Below are positions 23,111-34,120 of a stretch of 64,000 bases of DNA, piece after piece. The stretch covers positions 32,426,001 to 32,490,000 of the forward strand of contig CM034546.1 of NCBI GenBank assembly GCA_020055645.1. Reading direction: 5' to 3'. The stretch comes from Tomocerus qinae. Taxonomy: Eukaryota; Arthropoda; Collembola; Entomobryomorpha; Tomoceridae. Positions within the stretch are counted from its first letter, which is position 1. Every line of letters starts with the position of its first letter. The notes below the pieces were generated by a model that made no database searches, was not told the origin of the DNA, and saw only the letters and a list, made by a program, of their open reading frames with translations. A program made the position numbers and the translations under genes.

Positions 23111-24195
23111 CATAGGGATTGACAAATCCTGAGAGCAGTTAGCTTGCCTCGAATGTCTCCCTATGAAAAATAGTAGACAACATTTAGTTTCATAGTTATC
23201 AATGTAATGAATTCTGAAGGCACTTTAAGTGAGTTTTTCAATTTTATTTAAGTACACTTTTATACCATTTTTGACAAATTCTCCTAAGTATGTTTGAATA
23301 TTTGTTTCGACGCAAAAATAGCAAAAATAAAATTAATGTATGATCAATATAAACCATCAAAAAGTTTGTTCCATATTATTTGTTTTATAGAAACTTTGAG
23401 ACAGTAAAAAGGGATCCTACCTAATGTAGGCTAATCTAGTGATTTTTTCTACAAAATTGGAAAAAATGATTCTGCGATGTTAAATTCAGTAAATCTAAGA
23501 AAATTGAATTGATTAAAAATTAGATCCAGGTTCTCCAATTAATCTCTGTAACCAAGACATATTGAAGGGGCTATACGGACTGAGTTCCCTCTTCGAAATT
23601 CCTGAAATAGGAAGTTGTTTTTCTTAACTTTTCAAAAAATTAGATGCGATTGTCTTATTATCAGAAAAGGCGAGCCTTTTTCTAATATCTATAGTATAAC
23701 GGTTTACATAAAATTTCAACCCTCTTTGAAAATCGTTTCTGTGTGCAACGTGCATGCTGAATTGTAAAATACAGCATTTCTTAATTTCTTTATAACATCA
23801 ATTATTGATATTATGTCAAGATATATATAACAGTCTCCAACTGGATTATTCCAAAATTAAATCACAAATAGGGGCATATGAAATGATTTATTTGACAAAA
23901 AGAATAACATTTGGCGGTAATAAAAATTGAACAAACAACCGCGTAAGTTTGTATTCGTGCCGATTCGTGGATGTGGAACATAAAGTTCCACATGCACTTC
24001 TCTGACTTCTCTGATATTTTCTTTTCTGATGTCTGTGTTCTTGTTTTTCAACAACAACAAGTGTGACGAACAAAATCAATAGCACAGGTGTCACGGGCCA
24101 GGTGACTTATTCTCTTCAACTACCACTTCTTTCTTTATGGAATAACTGTTGTCAGTTGTAAGTCAAATGTTTGATTATATTATGACATAAAAACT

Positions 24196-24230
24196 GATCA
24201 CGAACAACTCAAACGAAGTTGTTCGTGATC
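24196..24230. repeat. Perfect 14-bp hairpin
   Basis: GATCACGAACAACT is followed after 7 nt by its exact reverse complement AGTTGTTCGTGATC. There is no U-run after it and no link to a gene. Confidence 0.8.
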
Positions 24231-24685
24231 TTGAGTAAACTATGCTTAAACTAAGTTAAAATTATATATTATTAATATTTCTTTAAACAGTACATAAAAT
24301 GATAAAAATAATATAATTTTTCACAGATTTATCCAAGGAATCTGTCGCAGGTATTCTCACATTTACTGGATGGAATTGTAGTTTAACGTGTAAACGTAAC
24401 AACTTGGGACAAAATATTTATCATACTAGCCTGACTTAACTTTTACATGTGCATGAATTTGTGGACAATTTATTTCCAACTGCCATCAAAACATTAGAGT
24501 GGAAGGTCATACCTGTTACCTGTGGTTTACTCTCTACTATCTATTTTTGAATCAACAGGTGGTACGGTACAGAAATGTATTTTCAATATGTCATTTGTCT
24601 TTTTATTGTCAATTTTCTGGTGACATGGTTAACAGTGTATGAAACATATTTTCAGGTAAATGTTTGCAAAGATATATCGGCCAAA

Positions 24686-25585
24686 ATGCCATTTGAATGT
24701 GAGGTTTGTAAGAAGAGTTTCTCTATGGCCAGGACTTTGACAATACATTCAAGAATCCACACCGGTGAGACACTTAAGAAGCCATTTAAATGCGACATTT
24801 GTGGTAAATGTTTTACTCTCAAGAGTTATTTGAAAGGTCATTTAAGAACCCACCCTGAAACCGAAAGTGAATTAGAAATATTAGAATGTGATATATGCCT
24901 TAAACGTTTTCAATGGCCACGTCATTTAAGAAAACATTTAGAAACTCATACAGCCGAATACCCATTCAAATGTAATGTCTGTGGGAAAAAATTTTCTCAA
25001 TCCTCGAATTTGACTTCCCATTTAAAGTCTCACACTGGCAAAAAACAATTAAAATGCGACATTTGTGGAAAATGTTTTGCTGGGCCCTGTAATTTAAAAA
25101 ACCATTTCGAAGAAACTCACAGTAGAAAAAAAGGACTAGAATGTGACATTTGTGGCAAAACATTTGCTTCGTCCACACGTCTGCAGAAGCATTTAACAAG
25201 CCACACTGACCAAAAACCATTTCAATGCGACATTTGTGGAAAAAGTTTTGCCTTATCCTATTTGAAAGAACATTTAAGATCCCATACTGGAGAAAAGCCG
25301 TTTGAATGTGACATTTGTGGAAGAAGTTTTGCCTGGCCACGTGATCTGAAAAGGCATATAAGAACCCACACTGGCGAACGACCTTATGAATGTGACGTTT
25401 GTGGTAAAAAATTTTCTCTGTCCTCGACTTTGGCAAGACATTTAAGAATCCACACTGGGGACAAACCATTTGAATGTGGCATTTGTGGTAAACGTTTTTC
25501 AAGGTCCGCTCATTTTAAAAATCATTCAACTACTCTTACACCTACGAAAACTAACTTAAAGTGCATTGAAAAAAAATCTGTATGA
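24686..25585 (+). CDS. C2H2 zinc-finger protein, 10 fingers
   Basis: The ATG at 24686 (MPFECEVCKKSF) is chosen because the open frame upstream of it encodes a hydrophobic stretch unlike a zinc-finger protein and contains an attttcag acceptor, suggesting a 5'-UTR intron. The 299 residues are almost entirely ten C2H2 fingers with TGEKPFECDICG-type linkers, spaced 27-30 residues apart. Finger 7 is one residue short (ALSYLKEH) and the last lacks its second histidine. No ZAD, BTB or SCAN domain is visible. A poly(A) signal is at 25667. Expected to be a nuclear DNA-binding protein of unknown target. Confidence 0.85.
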   Translation: MPFECEVCKKSFSMARTLTIHSRIHTGETLKKPFKCDICGKCFTLKSYLKGHLRTHPETESELEILECDICLKRFQWPRHLRKHLETHTAEYPFKCNVCGKKFSQSSNLTSHLKSHTGKKQLKCDICGKCFAGPCNLKNHFEETHSRKKGLECDICGKTFASSTRLQKHLTSHTDQKPFQCDICGKSFALSYLKEHLRSHTGEKPFECDICGRSFAWPRDLKRHIRTHTGERPYECDVCGKKFSLSSTLARHLRIHTGDKPFECGICGKRFSRSAHFKNHSTTLTPTKTNLKCIEKKSV

Positions 25586-25666
25586 TTGGATATTTCGAGG
25601 AATACATTTCAATGTTTAAGTTCAATGTTCTATTAAAACGAAATGTTTTGAAACCAAAATTTATAC

Positions 25667-25672
25667 AATAAA
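25667..25672 (+). terminator. Poly(A) signal AATAAA
   Basis: AATAAA lies 82 bp after the stop codon of the 24686-25585 zinc-finger gene, the only canonical hexamer close to it. Confidence 0.6.
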
Positions 25673-25735
25673 GTCCGTGTTCCTAGTTACGGACAGAAAT
25701 TACGACTTTCATATTCCCATTTAAATTACACATAA

Positions 25736-26008
25736 ACTTTTTTTAGGAGAATCCCTAAGGATTTGAGGCCATTGGTCCTACATTAAATGTAAAAAAGATT
25801 CGTCAAAACCTATTCTATGCAGGACATATTGAAAATTTCATATTTCTGTCTTCTACTTTAAGATATATATCTTGAAGCAGAAGACAATGTGAAATTTTCA
25901 ATATGTCCTGAATAGAGTAGGTTCCGACGAACCTTTTTTGCATTTAATGTATGGGTGTAGGACCAATGCCAATGGTCTCAGATCCTTTGGGATTCTCCTA
26001 AAAAAAGT
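25736..26008. mobile_element. Foldback element
   Basis: The two halves are inverted copies of about 120 bp each, with ends actttttttaggagaatccc and gggattctcctaaaaaaagt. The centre (taagatatatatctt) is itself palindromic. Transcribed, it would form a nearly complete hairpin. Confidence 0.85.
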
Positions 26009-26136
26009 AAAGAATTTCTTATAAAATCGGGATTGCATTTACCCTGTATGACAATTTTTGTTAATTACCTAGCAACATCCCCACTTGTGGCTGAGACAGG
26101 TAAAGGGTTTCAAAAAATATACCCTGACCGTAACTC

Positions 26137-26233
26137 CCACCAATACATGACCCGACGATTTCCACCAATACATGACCCGACGATTTCCGCCAATACATGA
26201 CCCAACGATTTCCACCAACAAGTGACTCGACAC
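26137..26233. repeat. 25-bp tandem repeat, about 4 copies
   Basis: The unit is close to ccaccaatacatgacccgac plus gattt, repeated almost four times with few changes. Confidence 0.75.
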
Positions 26234-26282
26234 CCACCCACACAATACCCGACTCCAACTAACAAGATTCCCGGGGCTTACA

Positions 26283-26352
26283 GGTCTGTCTAGTGGTCTA
26301 AAACAGCCGCTTCTCAGGCTGAGGCCTGGAGTTCGAATCTCTGGACCGCATA
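26283..26352 (+). repeat. tRNA-like sequence, probable SINE head or tRNA relic
   Basis: The segment has an A-box-like tctagtggtctaaaac, a 5-bp stem CAGCC/GGCTG with an 8-nt loop in the anticodon position, and a T-arm TGGAG-TTCGAAT-CTCTG. The acceptor stem pairs only over about 4 bp and the anticodon loop is one base too long, so a working tRNA is unlikely. Confidence 0.35.
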
Positions 26353-26539
26353 TAATATATCTCTCCGGAATGTCTGTATAAGGTAGTTTGTCTGGAGCTG
26401 AGAGAAGGAATTGTCAAAACAGTGATTCATAAAAACCACTTGTAGTATTTCTAATAAAAAACATCTATTGTAGCATGCACATACTTGCCTAGGGCTTGTC
26501 TCCTCAAATCCTGAGTTGGCATTTATTTCACATTTCAAA

Positions 26540-26820
26540 GGCTTTATCTTAAAATGTGAAATAAATAAAATTAAATAATTTGAAATAAAGAAATTATTTG
26601 AAATAAATGAAATGAAATAAATGACTATATTTCACCTTGGACAGGTGAAACAAACGACTTTATTTCACCTTATAGACGGGTGAAATGAATGACTTTATTT
26701 CACTTTGTTGTATTTATTTTATTAATTTCAATTTTCAACAAAAGCTGAAGTGAAATATTTCGCGAAATAAAGTAATTTATTTCTCTATTTATTTCAAGCG
26801 AAATATTTCACTTGCCAACC
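26540..26820. repeat. Low-complexity gaaata-rich tract
   Basis: Repeated gaaataaatgaaa and gtgaaat(a/g)aatgactttatttcac motifs fill this stretch, including several short palindromes. No gene is seen. Confidence 0.6.
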
Positions 26821-26869
26821 CTGCTCAAATCCCAACTGAGAAACTTTTATTAACGTATAAAATGTAAAA

Positions 26870-28380
26870 ATGTTTTCATCCCATACCATTTTACTATTTT
26901 TATTGTGCTCTAAATCAACCAAGCTCGGGCATATTGTGGCAAGGCATCATTTATATTACCAATATTTAGCAAGTAAAGCATTGACTTCCTTGTAGTTTAA
27001 AACTGCAAGGCCAGTTGTTCAATAAGGATTTAATTTTCTGATAGCAGTGAATGAGTAAATCAATTGTGTTGTAGTTATATACCGTCCTTTTAGAACTCTT
27101 CTTAGAACTTAGTTATAGATTCCGAACTTACACCGAGTCGAATAGAATACTTCTGAAGTTTTCCACCTAGTTGCATTTTTATTGCAGCGCTAGGATTTTT
27201 AAGCAAGGGACTGAGTTGTATTATGTTAGACTTAAACAGTCTGTAATCAAGTTCATTGGTGTAAGCTGGCTACAAGTCGAAGTCGCATATCGTCTCGTCA
27301 CCCATCCAAACATTACTCAGCAGGCAACGTAGCTTAACTCAGCTTCCAGTGGAACGCTTTGGACATTTGCTACTGTGCCCTGCCTATAAGAGGAAGGTTA
27401 CCGTGATAATTAAGTATAGATTCAAGGACCCATTTCTTTAGAACTTAGAACTACACAACAAAATGTAGTAAGAATAAACTCTAACACCATTTTTAGGTGT
27501 CTGTCAAAATGGGGTTAAATATATACATATATATATGGGTTAAATGCCAAAAGAAGCCAAAACTCATACACAGCCATGCTGGCATTCTAAAATATTGATT
27601 CTATTTTAGTTTACTGTATGTAGTACTAAAATCCAGAGGTATTGGTATTGTAGCATGGACAAATTGGGCAGCCATAGAAAACGTCTACTCAAATCTCAGG
27701 TAAAAAACTTTTTTACTTGGGAAATTAAAAAAATATTCTTCCTGTCATTTTAATATTTTCTTATGCTCGTCAACAACCAAATTACAGGATATTTGGGAAA
27801 AGCTATATTTATATTGACAATATTTAGCGGAGGAAAAATTAATTTTGTCATTTTAACTTGAAATTGGAAGGCTTCTTGTTCAATTATTTATTTATTGTTT
27901 ATTTAATATGTACCACCCTTTTAATACTCTCCGTATTTACTTTAGTTATATTATTATATCCTTTAGCCTACGTGTAGACTAGCAAACTAGCAACACTTTC
28001 CTTTCGGCAGGTTATTGCTTTCTACCAGAAATTTATATACAAGAAGGTGACCCGAGTCTGATAATCCGACAATCCGACTACTGGAAGGCAAGCATGTTAA
28101 CCGTAGGACAAGGCTTAACTTATGCTTGCACAGTCCAAGCAGCAAACCCCGGCTAAACCTGCAACAGCGCACGGATAGATGAACAACTAACGTTCGATGT
28201 AGGTTTAACCGGGGTTTTCTGCTGATTGGACTGTCCAAGCTTAAGTTAAGGTTTAAGCCTTGTACTACGGTTTATGCTTGCTGGAAAGTTAATTTTGAGC
28301 GGAAAATGGAATAATAAATTAAATTCCAGGAAAAGTTTATTTTCACAGTGCAAAAGCTGATCAATAAAGCGGAAAGCAAA
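26870..28380. repeat. Duplicated flank of gustatory receptor genes, copy 1
   Basis: This stretch matches 30395-31910 in order. Shared blocks include taacgtataaa at the start, tttattgtgctctaaat(c/a)aacc, gattttaattttctgata(g)cag(t/c)g(a)a-like text, and a final ttgagcggaaaatggaataataa ... caataaagcggaaagcaaatg just before the receptor. Each copy also contains an internal repeat of about 230 bp (here near 26895 and 27720). Confidence 0.75.
28085..28283. mobile_element. Foldback MITE upstream of the gustatory receptor
   Basis: The arms read ggcaagcatgttaaccgtag inward and the reverse complement outward near 28250-28280, with an inner pair ccccgg(c/t)taaacct. It is flanked by tggaa on both sides. 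The paralogous flank at about 31800 lacks the element (ccgactaatgaaatg), so it serves as an empty site. Confidence 0.75.
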
Positions 28381-28683
28381 TGTTTTGTCAATATAAATAA
28401 CGAAGTGACAGTTACTTACAAAGAAGCAAACCTCTGCGACAATTCGCTCCTTAAATCATCGACTAATAAAAATTACAATAAAAAAGTATTTTTCCTTTCA
28501 TATAGCATAATATTTATATTTATATATTTAGTGCAAACCACGTGCCAAAATACACCCCTTGGAGTTGTAAAAAATAACATTTTAAACATTCAGCACAATG
28601 TAATTGATTCGGTTTTGGGTGGGGCTGCTGCCGAAAAAAGAAAATCTGGACATCGAATTGCAGACCAATCGGGCGTTCTCACC

Positions 28684-30412
28684 ATGGTTAAATCGATTAC
28701 AATTGAAATATATTCATGGTATTCAAAGTGGGGAAACATTTGGGGAGGTTTACCATTTAAATGGGTACACCACTGTTCAGGTAAATATTTGGAATGGTCA
28801 ACCAATAAATGGGTCTTGCTGAAGTGGTGGCTATTTGTGCTGTATATGCACATCTATTGGTGCTACCTACTGGCCAGAGCTTTATTTGAGACAATTCATG
28901 GTGACACCATCCAAGCGTGCATAAATTACGTCTACGCATTAGCAGTAACATTACCCGTATTCGACACTCACGTCATAATATTCAAAAGAGAAGAATTGTT
29001 GACTTCGCTTAATGTCATGATTGCCACTTTCTTTAAATGGCGCAGTAAGTCCATCATTCAAATTAATTTAGTCTTTGTTGTCAACTAATTTCAATAACAG
29101 TACTATACGCACTTATGTACGGACACAATAATATACTGATGTTATTTTTATAGAACAATATTTCCAGAGGAAATATAGATACATAATTGAAGCATCGGAT
29201 GTCATTCTCTTCTTGGGGTTTCTGGTTACTGTCACTTATCCAATCGTGTTCGGATGTGGAATATTCATAATTCCATTCGATTCCTTACTCATGACATCTT
29301 TACTGGATCCTGAGGATGTCAACTACTTGGCATTCATGGTTTTGGCTTCACTTCATACCTGGTGTATGTTCTGTGCGTTTTCTTTGGCAACGTTCCATGT
29401 GGCCTCAGGACTAATTGCGAGCTCAACTGCAAAGATTGTATTTGAAGAATTAAGGTAAAATGACATTAAATCTACTGTTATTAGATGATAGAAATTTATT
29501 TAGTTAAAATGCTTAAAAATTTTCCATAAAAAATTTTGTAACGTCCGTCAGGTTTTAATACATTGGTTGAAATATTTAATAATCCGACTGTAGACTTAAA
29601 TGTAAAGGATAAAAATCAAAATTTGATTCCCAATACGACAACCAACTGTTGTTAACATATTATGGTAAATAAGCTTCCAACGTCTGACCGTATATAAACA
29701 AAACCATCAATTGAAATCCATCTCAAATTAATTATGGGTGCACTATATTGCAGCTTTGGGAGACAAACATATCGAACGAAAAATGAATGTCGAAGCATTA
29801 CCACGCTGTCCAAAATCTACAGATTGACACAAATAATTGCTGACAGCATCAACGGTATATACTCTCCACTTCTTTTCGCCTTCAACTTCCTGTTCAAGAG
29901 GCAGCTATACTTGACGAACTACCTGCTGATTCTGCACCATTCTCAATTGGGTCCATCTCTTTCCATTCTGGCTTCCTTATGGACAATCTTAATCTCTATG
30001 ATGTGGTTGGTGGTTCTCCTATTAACCTCTGATGTCTTTGAATCATGCTTCTCCTGTATTGAATCTTGGAAATATGGCTCAAATCCCGAATATTCGACAT
30101 TTGAGAAAGCTCTGTTTCGTAAATTTGTAAAATCCTGTCCAACATGTCAAATGTGTATCGGCCGATTTTCCATCATAAAGAGAAACAAAATAATTAAATT
30201 TTTCTATTCTGTTAGTTTAGGAACGATGGAATGCATCTTAACATTTCGGTAAGCTTAATAGTGTAAACTAGCTAGCTAAGTAAGCTAGGTAAGCTTAATA
30301 GTGTAAAGTTAGCTATACTTCTGGAGTTTTGATCTCTTTTTTGAATTATTAAAGGGATTCATCTTTCCTGCACAATGCAGGAGAAGATGTAACTTTAACG
30401 TATAAAAAGTGA
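28684..30412 (+). CDS. Gustatory receptor-like seven-transmembrane chemoreceptor
   Basis: Exons 28684-29044, 29154-29454, 29754-30248 and a tentative last exon 30355-30412 join in phases 1, 2, 2 to 404 residues, normal for the Gr family. The ATG at 28684 has a good context (caccatgg); the open frame continues upstream but without an ATG. The N-terminus is followed by a WSTNKWVLLKWWLFVLYMHIY first membrane helix region (shown in part), then helices LGFLVTVTYPIVFGCGIF, YLAFMVLASLHTWCMFCAF, and LSILASLWTILISMMWLVVLL, with cytosolic loop YRLTQIIADSINGIYSPLL. The C-terminal CIGRFSIIKRNKIIKFF matches the G-(R)-F-(F) region before helix 7. It should act as a ligand-gated ion channel in sensory neuron membranes. 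The last exon is the least certain part. Confidence 0.75.
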
Positions 30413-31910
30413 TAATGATTTTATATCTTATACCTATCTTAATATTTTTTATTGTGCTCTAAATAAACCTAGCTTCATAGGATATTTGTGCAAGGCGCCA
30501 TTTATATTGCCATTATTTATTTAGCAAGTAAAATATTGACTTTCTTATTGTAATTTAAAACTACAAGGCCGGCTTTTAATTAGGATCTAATTTTCTGATA
30601 GCAGCGAATGGTCAATTTTGTGTTTTGTTATATACCTTCCTTTTAGAACTCTGCTTAGCTAACTTTTCGTGACAGACATGGCAGGCAAATGTTTTGATGG
30701 TTACCATGATAATTAGGTATAAATTCAAGGAACTATTTCCTTCTTTAAGAGCCACACCACAACATGTAGTAAGTATATGAATTTCTATTCTATAACATAA
30801 TAACACCCTTTCGTCTGTCAAAAGGAGGTTAGGATTTCCAACAAAAGCCGAATCTCATAAAAAGCCATGCAACGTATTCTTAAATATTAGTAGTAATCAA
30901 AAGTAGAATCGAATCCGATTTGATTTACTTTTTTGCATCAAAACTGCGTCTGCTCATGCGCGATCAAGAAAATCGTATCGTTCTCATCGGAATTTTTCGA
31001 ATCGTCTCCTGGGACGATTTAGATTCGGATTAGAAAGATTTTGGTTGGAAAATCGCAGGTTGTAGTGTTAAAGTGCGGAATCAGCCTAACACTTTTTAGC
31101 TAAACTCAAGGCGAGTGAAATTGTTATGGGGACAATTACCATGACAATTTCACTCACCTTGGCTAAGCTGTAGAATATCATTACTTTTGTTATTGAATCG
31201 TCATAGTTGTCAAATTATTTTAATCAGAGCACTCAAAAGCTATGTTGGATTTGATCCATTTTCTTCAATCTGAATCTAAATCAAATCCGATTCGATTTTA
31301 CTTTTGATTACTACTATTGACTCCATTTTGGTTTGTTGTAATATTAAAATCCCAAGCTATGGTACCAAAAACATATTCGGAAACCCTAAACCCTCTCCCT
31401 TCAAATCCCGGGTACTTTTTTAATTGGGAAAATTAAAAATTGTTATTCTAGTTATTTTAATATTTTTTCTTATCCTCTAACTCAACCAAGTTTCTGGATA
31501 TTTGGGCAAGGGTATATGTATATGTTGCCAATATTTTGCAAATAAAGTATTGACTTTATTATTTTAACTTGAAATTGAATGCTTATAGTACGGAATTGAT
31601 TTTCTGATATCAGTGAAAGAATAAAATAGTGTTGTGAATGTGTACCATCCTTTTAATACTCTTCTTAGTTACTTTAACTATATTATAGCCTACGTAAAGC
31701 TACGTTTTAATTTTAATAGAAATACAGCATTTTTCTTTTGACAGGCTATTGCTTTCTACTATAACTACATATATACAAGCAGGTGATCCAGACTCTGTTA
31801 ATCCGACTAATGAAATGTGATCTTTGAGCGGAAAATGGAATAATAAGTTAAATCCCGGGAAAAGTTTTCCTTCATAGTGTAAAACCCAATCAATAAAGCG
31901 GAAAGCAAAT
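30395..31910. repeat. Duplicated flank of gustatory receptor genes, copy 2
   Basis: Second copy of the block at 26870-28380, starting in the 3' end of the receptor and ending with caataaagcggaaagcaaatg at about 31885-31907. It lacks the foldback found in copy 1 but has its own insertion (30888-31317). Confidence 0.75.
30888..31317. mobile_element. Inverted-repeat MITE in duplicated flank
   Basis: Ends tagtagtaatcaaaagta and tacttttgattactacta are inverted copies, and the complementarity extends about 40 bp (aatcgaatccgatttgattt). The corresponding place in copy 1 (about 27590) has no insertion. A short att repeat at the edges may be the target duplication. Confidence 0.75.
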
Positions 31911-31914
31911 GTAA

Positions 31915-32054
31915 AAAGGAAACCTTCTTTACATATTCAGTGTCCATTCAGTCTAACATTTAATTATAATAAAATTATCTTACGATTATGTACTTATGCC
32001 ATATAATATTCTGACTTATTTGCAATAGAACAATATTTCTTAAGGAAATACAGA
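31915..32054 (+). pseudogene. Relic of a second gustatory receptor gene
   Basis: After the duplicated promoter block, only a short tail of coding homology remains: an intron end ttgcaatag followed by aacaatatttcttaaggaaatacag. This matches the start of exon 2 of the intact receptor (29154 onward, aacaatatttccagaggaaatatag). The first exon and everything after this point are missing. A transposon (32063-32685) follows directly. Confidence 0.6.
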
Positions 32055-32062
32055 TATCTATA

Positions 32063-32685
32063 CAGTGTACAAAATTTACCACTTTTTAGGCTTTTTTACC
32101 ATCACAGTGGTAAAAATGCACTTAATGGTAAAAATGCATTTAATGGTAAAAATGCATTTAATGGTAAAAATAGTAAATAGCAATTGATTAGACAGATTAG
32201 TACATATACACAAGATTTACTAAACTATAAGTTTTAAAATTTCATTTTAACATTTCCAATTAGCCCCTTAAATAATTATCAAATTAATCTTATTTACTTG
32301 ATTGTTCAATGAAAGTTATAAAAAAAATGTTACTAAAACCAAGATTGCATTAGTATCACCAAATTAAAATGGATATGAAGGCAATTTAATTGCAATTAAT
32401 TTCTCAATCGGCAAATAAGGGCTATTAATGCCCACATTGGTCGAATCTAACTCTGATTGGTGAAAACTTATCAATTTGTAATAACAATCATCAGCTGCTA
32501 ACCTATTTCATACTTTGGTACCGAATTTTATTCAAAATCCAAACACGAAATTTAAACGAAACAATTTTTACCATTTTTTACCATTTTTACCACTTACCAC
32601 TACTTTGTAGGTGGTGGTATTTAACGTTAAATACCATTAAAAACCACTTACCACTGGTAAGTGGTAAATGGTATTTTGTACACTG
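32063..32685. mobile_element. hAT-like non-autonomous element
   Basis: Ends CAGTGTACAAAAT / ATTTTGTACACTG form a 13-bp inverted repeat. Exact 8-bp copies of tatctata flank it at 32055-32062 and 32686-32693. The interior is rich in ggtaaaaatg / taccattttt, with an 18-bp tandem unit (tggtaaaaatgcatttaa) repeated three times at 32112-32165 followed by a partial copy. Confidence 0.85.
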
Positions 32686-33906
32686 TATCTATAGGATATC
32701 CCGTGGAATTTTCATAATCATTATAATAATAGCTACACAAGTACCCTTTAACATCAACTTACGACTTTCAAATTTTTACTGGATGGGGACATCATAGTCA
32801 GAACCCCAAATTTCGAGTTTCAAAACGATATCTTTGATAGAAATTGTTTTACGATTTTTTGAATTTCGAATTTTAACATTGAAGGAGTGGGAGAAAACGC
32901 TCCGATTTGTCACGCTTCGTTCAAAAATTCCTCCTACAGTTTTCATCCGATATTTACCAAACTTCTTCCTGACCTACTCGACTTAATAATGAAGACGGTA
33001 GCCACTCCAGTTTTTTATATTTTTTAGTAGAAAATATTTTCCAGTGAATTTCAAAAATTTGACAAAGTACTCCTCTTTAAGCAGGCAGGCCTCCGCCATG
33101 TAAAGCGATTAGTGTCCCTTTCACCTCGAACGAGGCGACAGCAGCGGAGAACTATTAATAGCAAGGTAACGTTTATTTAGTTAGTATCATTTGGTTGTGG
33201 ATTGAATAGGTTGGCTTGACTTAGGATTGGTTAATAAAAGTAACGAGGTAGGTAGAGAATAGATAGAAATGACAAGGACGATTAAAATAGTGGTAGCTAA
33301 TTAAAATAACAGCTACTTAAAACGAAGAGATGAAAATGAGGTGAATATTTAAGATGGCGGGAACAGTAAAGAGATTATTTAAAATAACGAGATTTTTTAA
33401 AATGACGAGGTTATTTTACAAAATATTCAAATTCCTAAACTCATGAATCAAATATTAAATGATTTAATTTGTTGTTATTTGACCAAAAATGGTATGGAAG
33501 CCAAAGAGAATACGATATGATAGGATAATATACGTTACTAGTGAACCCAGCTAAGGAGCGAACCTAGCACTCAAGAGAAATTCAGCAGGGCACATATCAC
33601 AGTAATAAAAACAATTCCGAAAAAATCATCGGTATTTTCCTAATGTTAACTTTGTAAAGTATACAATATTTTATATATACTTTAATTTTCTACAGCGGTT
33701 AAAACATTAGCTGCAGCTATAACTTTCTGATCAAAAGGAAGTTCCAAAACCAAAATAATAAATGTAGATCGTAGCATCAAATACAGGGAACAATGAAAAT
33801 CGGAAGAACTTCTAATAGAAGTAACTAGGATATATAATCTAATGTACGAGTGAGCACGATGGATTTTAAACGAAATGCATGTGCAAAATATTTAAGGAAA
33901 CTTAAG

Positions 33907-33961
33907 GCCATCCCGTCCAGTCCAATCCATCACCAACATCCAAAAAAGTAAACCATTCCAT
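33907..33961 (-). repeat. Orphan monomer of the 41-bp minisatellite
   Basis: Reads ccatcccgtccagtcc then atccatcaccaacatcc and aaaccattcca, which is the reverse complement of the 5540-6150 unit with a few changes and small insertions. Confidence 0.65.
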
Positions 33962-34120
33962 GACGACCATCCAGGCTATACTATACACATACATTCAGCC
34001 CATCATCAATACCCAAACAATTAATCCCATTCCTGGTAAAAATGAATACATATTGATTGGTACGTAATAGATTAGTATTTGATGCAATTTAGTTTTATGT
34101 CGGCTTCGGCTAGCTGGAAC

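Larger units (their letters stand above)
21286..24685. other. Intergenic region with inverted and dispersed repeats
   Basis: Holds the 3' flank of the ZAD gene, a long inverted repeat (21437-22333), a dispersed repeat (22655-23110), a perfect hairpin (24196-24230) and a possible 5'-UTR intron acceptor (attttcag at about 24655) ahead of the next zinc-finger gene. No additional coding region is supported. Confidence 0.5.

Noticed and set aside
24575..24685. Hydrophobic N-terminal extension of the 10-finger protein, looking like a signal peptide
   Set aside because: It ends in a polypyrimidine-AG acceptor, and a secreted zinc-finger protein is improbable; better read as intron or 5' UTR.
24966..25502. 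178-codon minus-strand frame opposite a zinc-finger gene
   Set aside because: It is the antisense of C2H2 repeats, with periodic HKCHI words that mirror the finger codons.
26283..26352. Functional tRNA gene
   Set aside because: Acceptor stem does not pair over 7 bp and the anticodon loop has 8 nt.
27987..28238. 83-codon minus-strand frame
   Set aside because: It lies inside a foldback MITE and has no coding features.
28348..28683. Upstream extension of the gustatory receptor frame
   Set aside because: It begins with GTG, has no in-frame ATG before 28684, and part of it is the promoter block shared with the duplicated flank.
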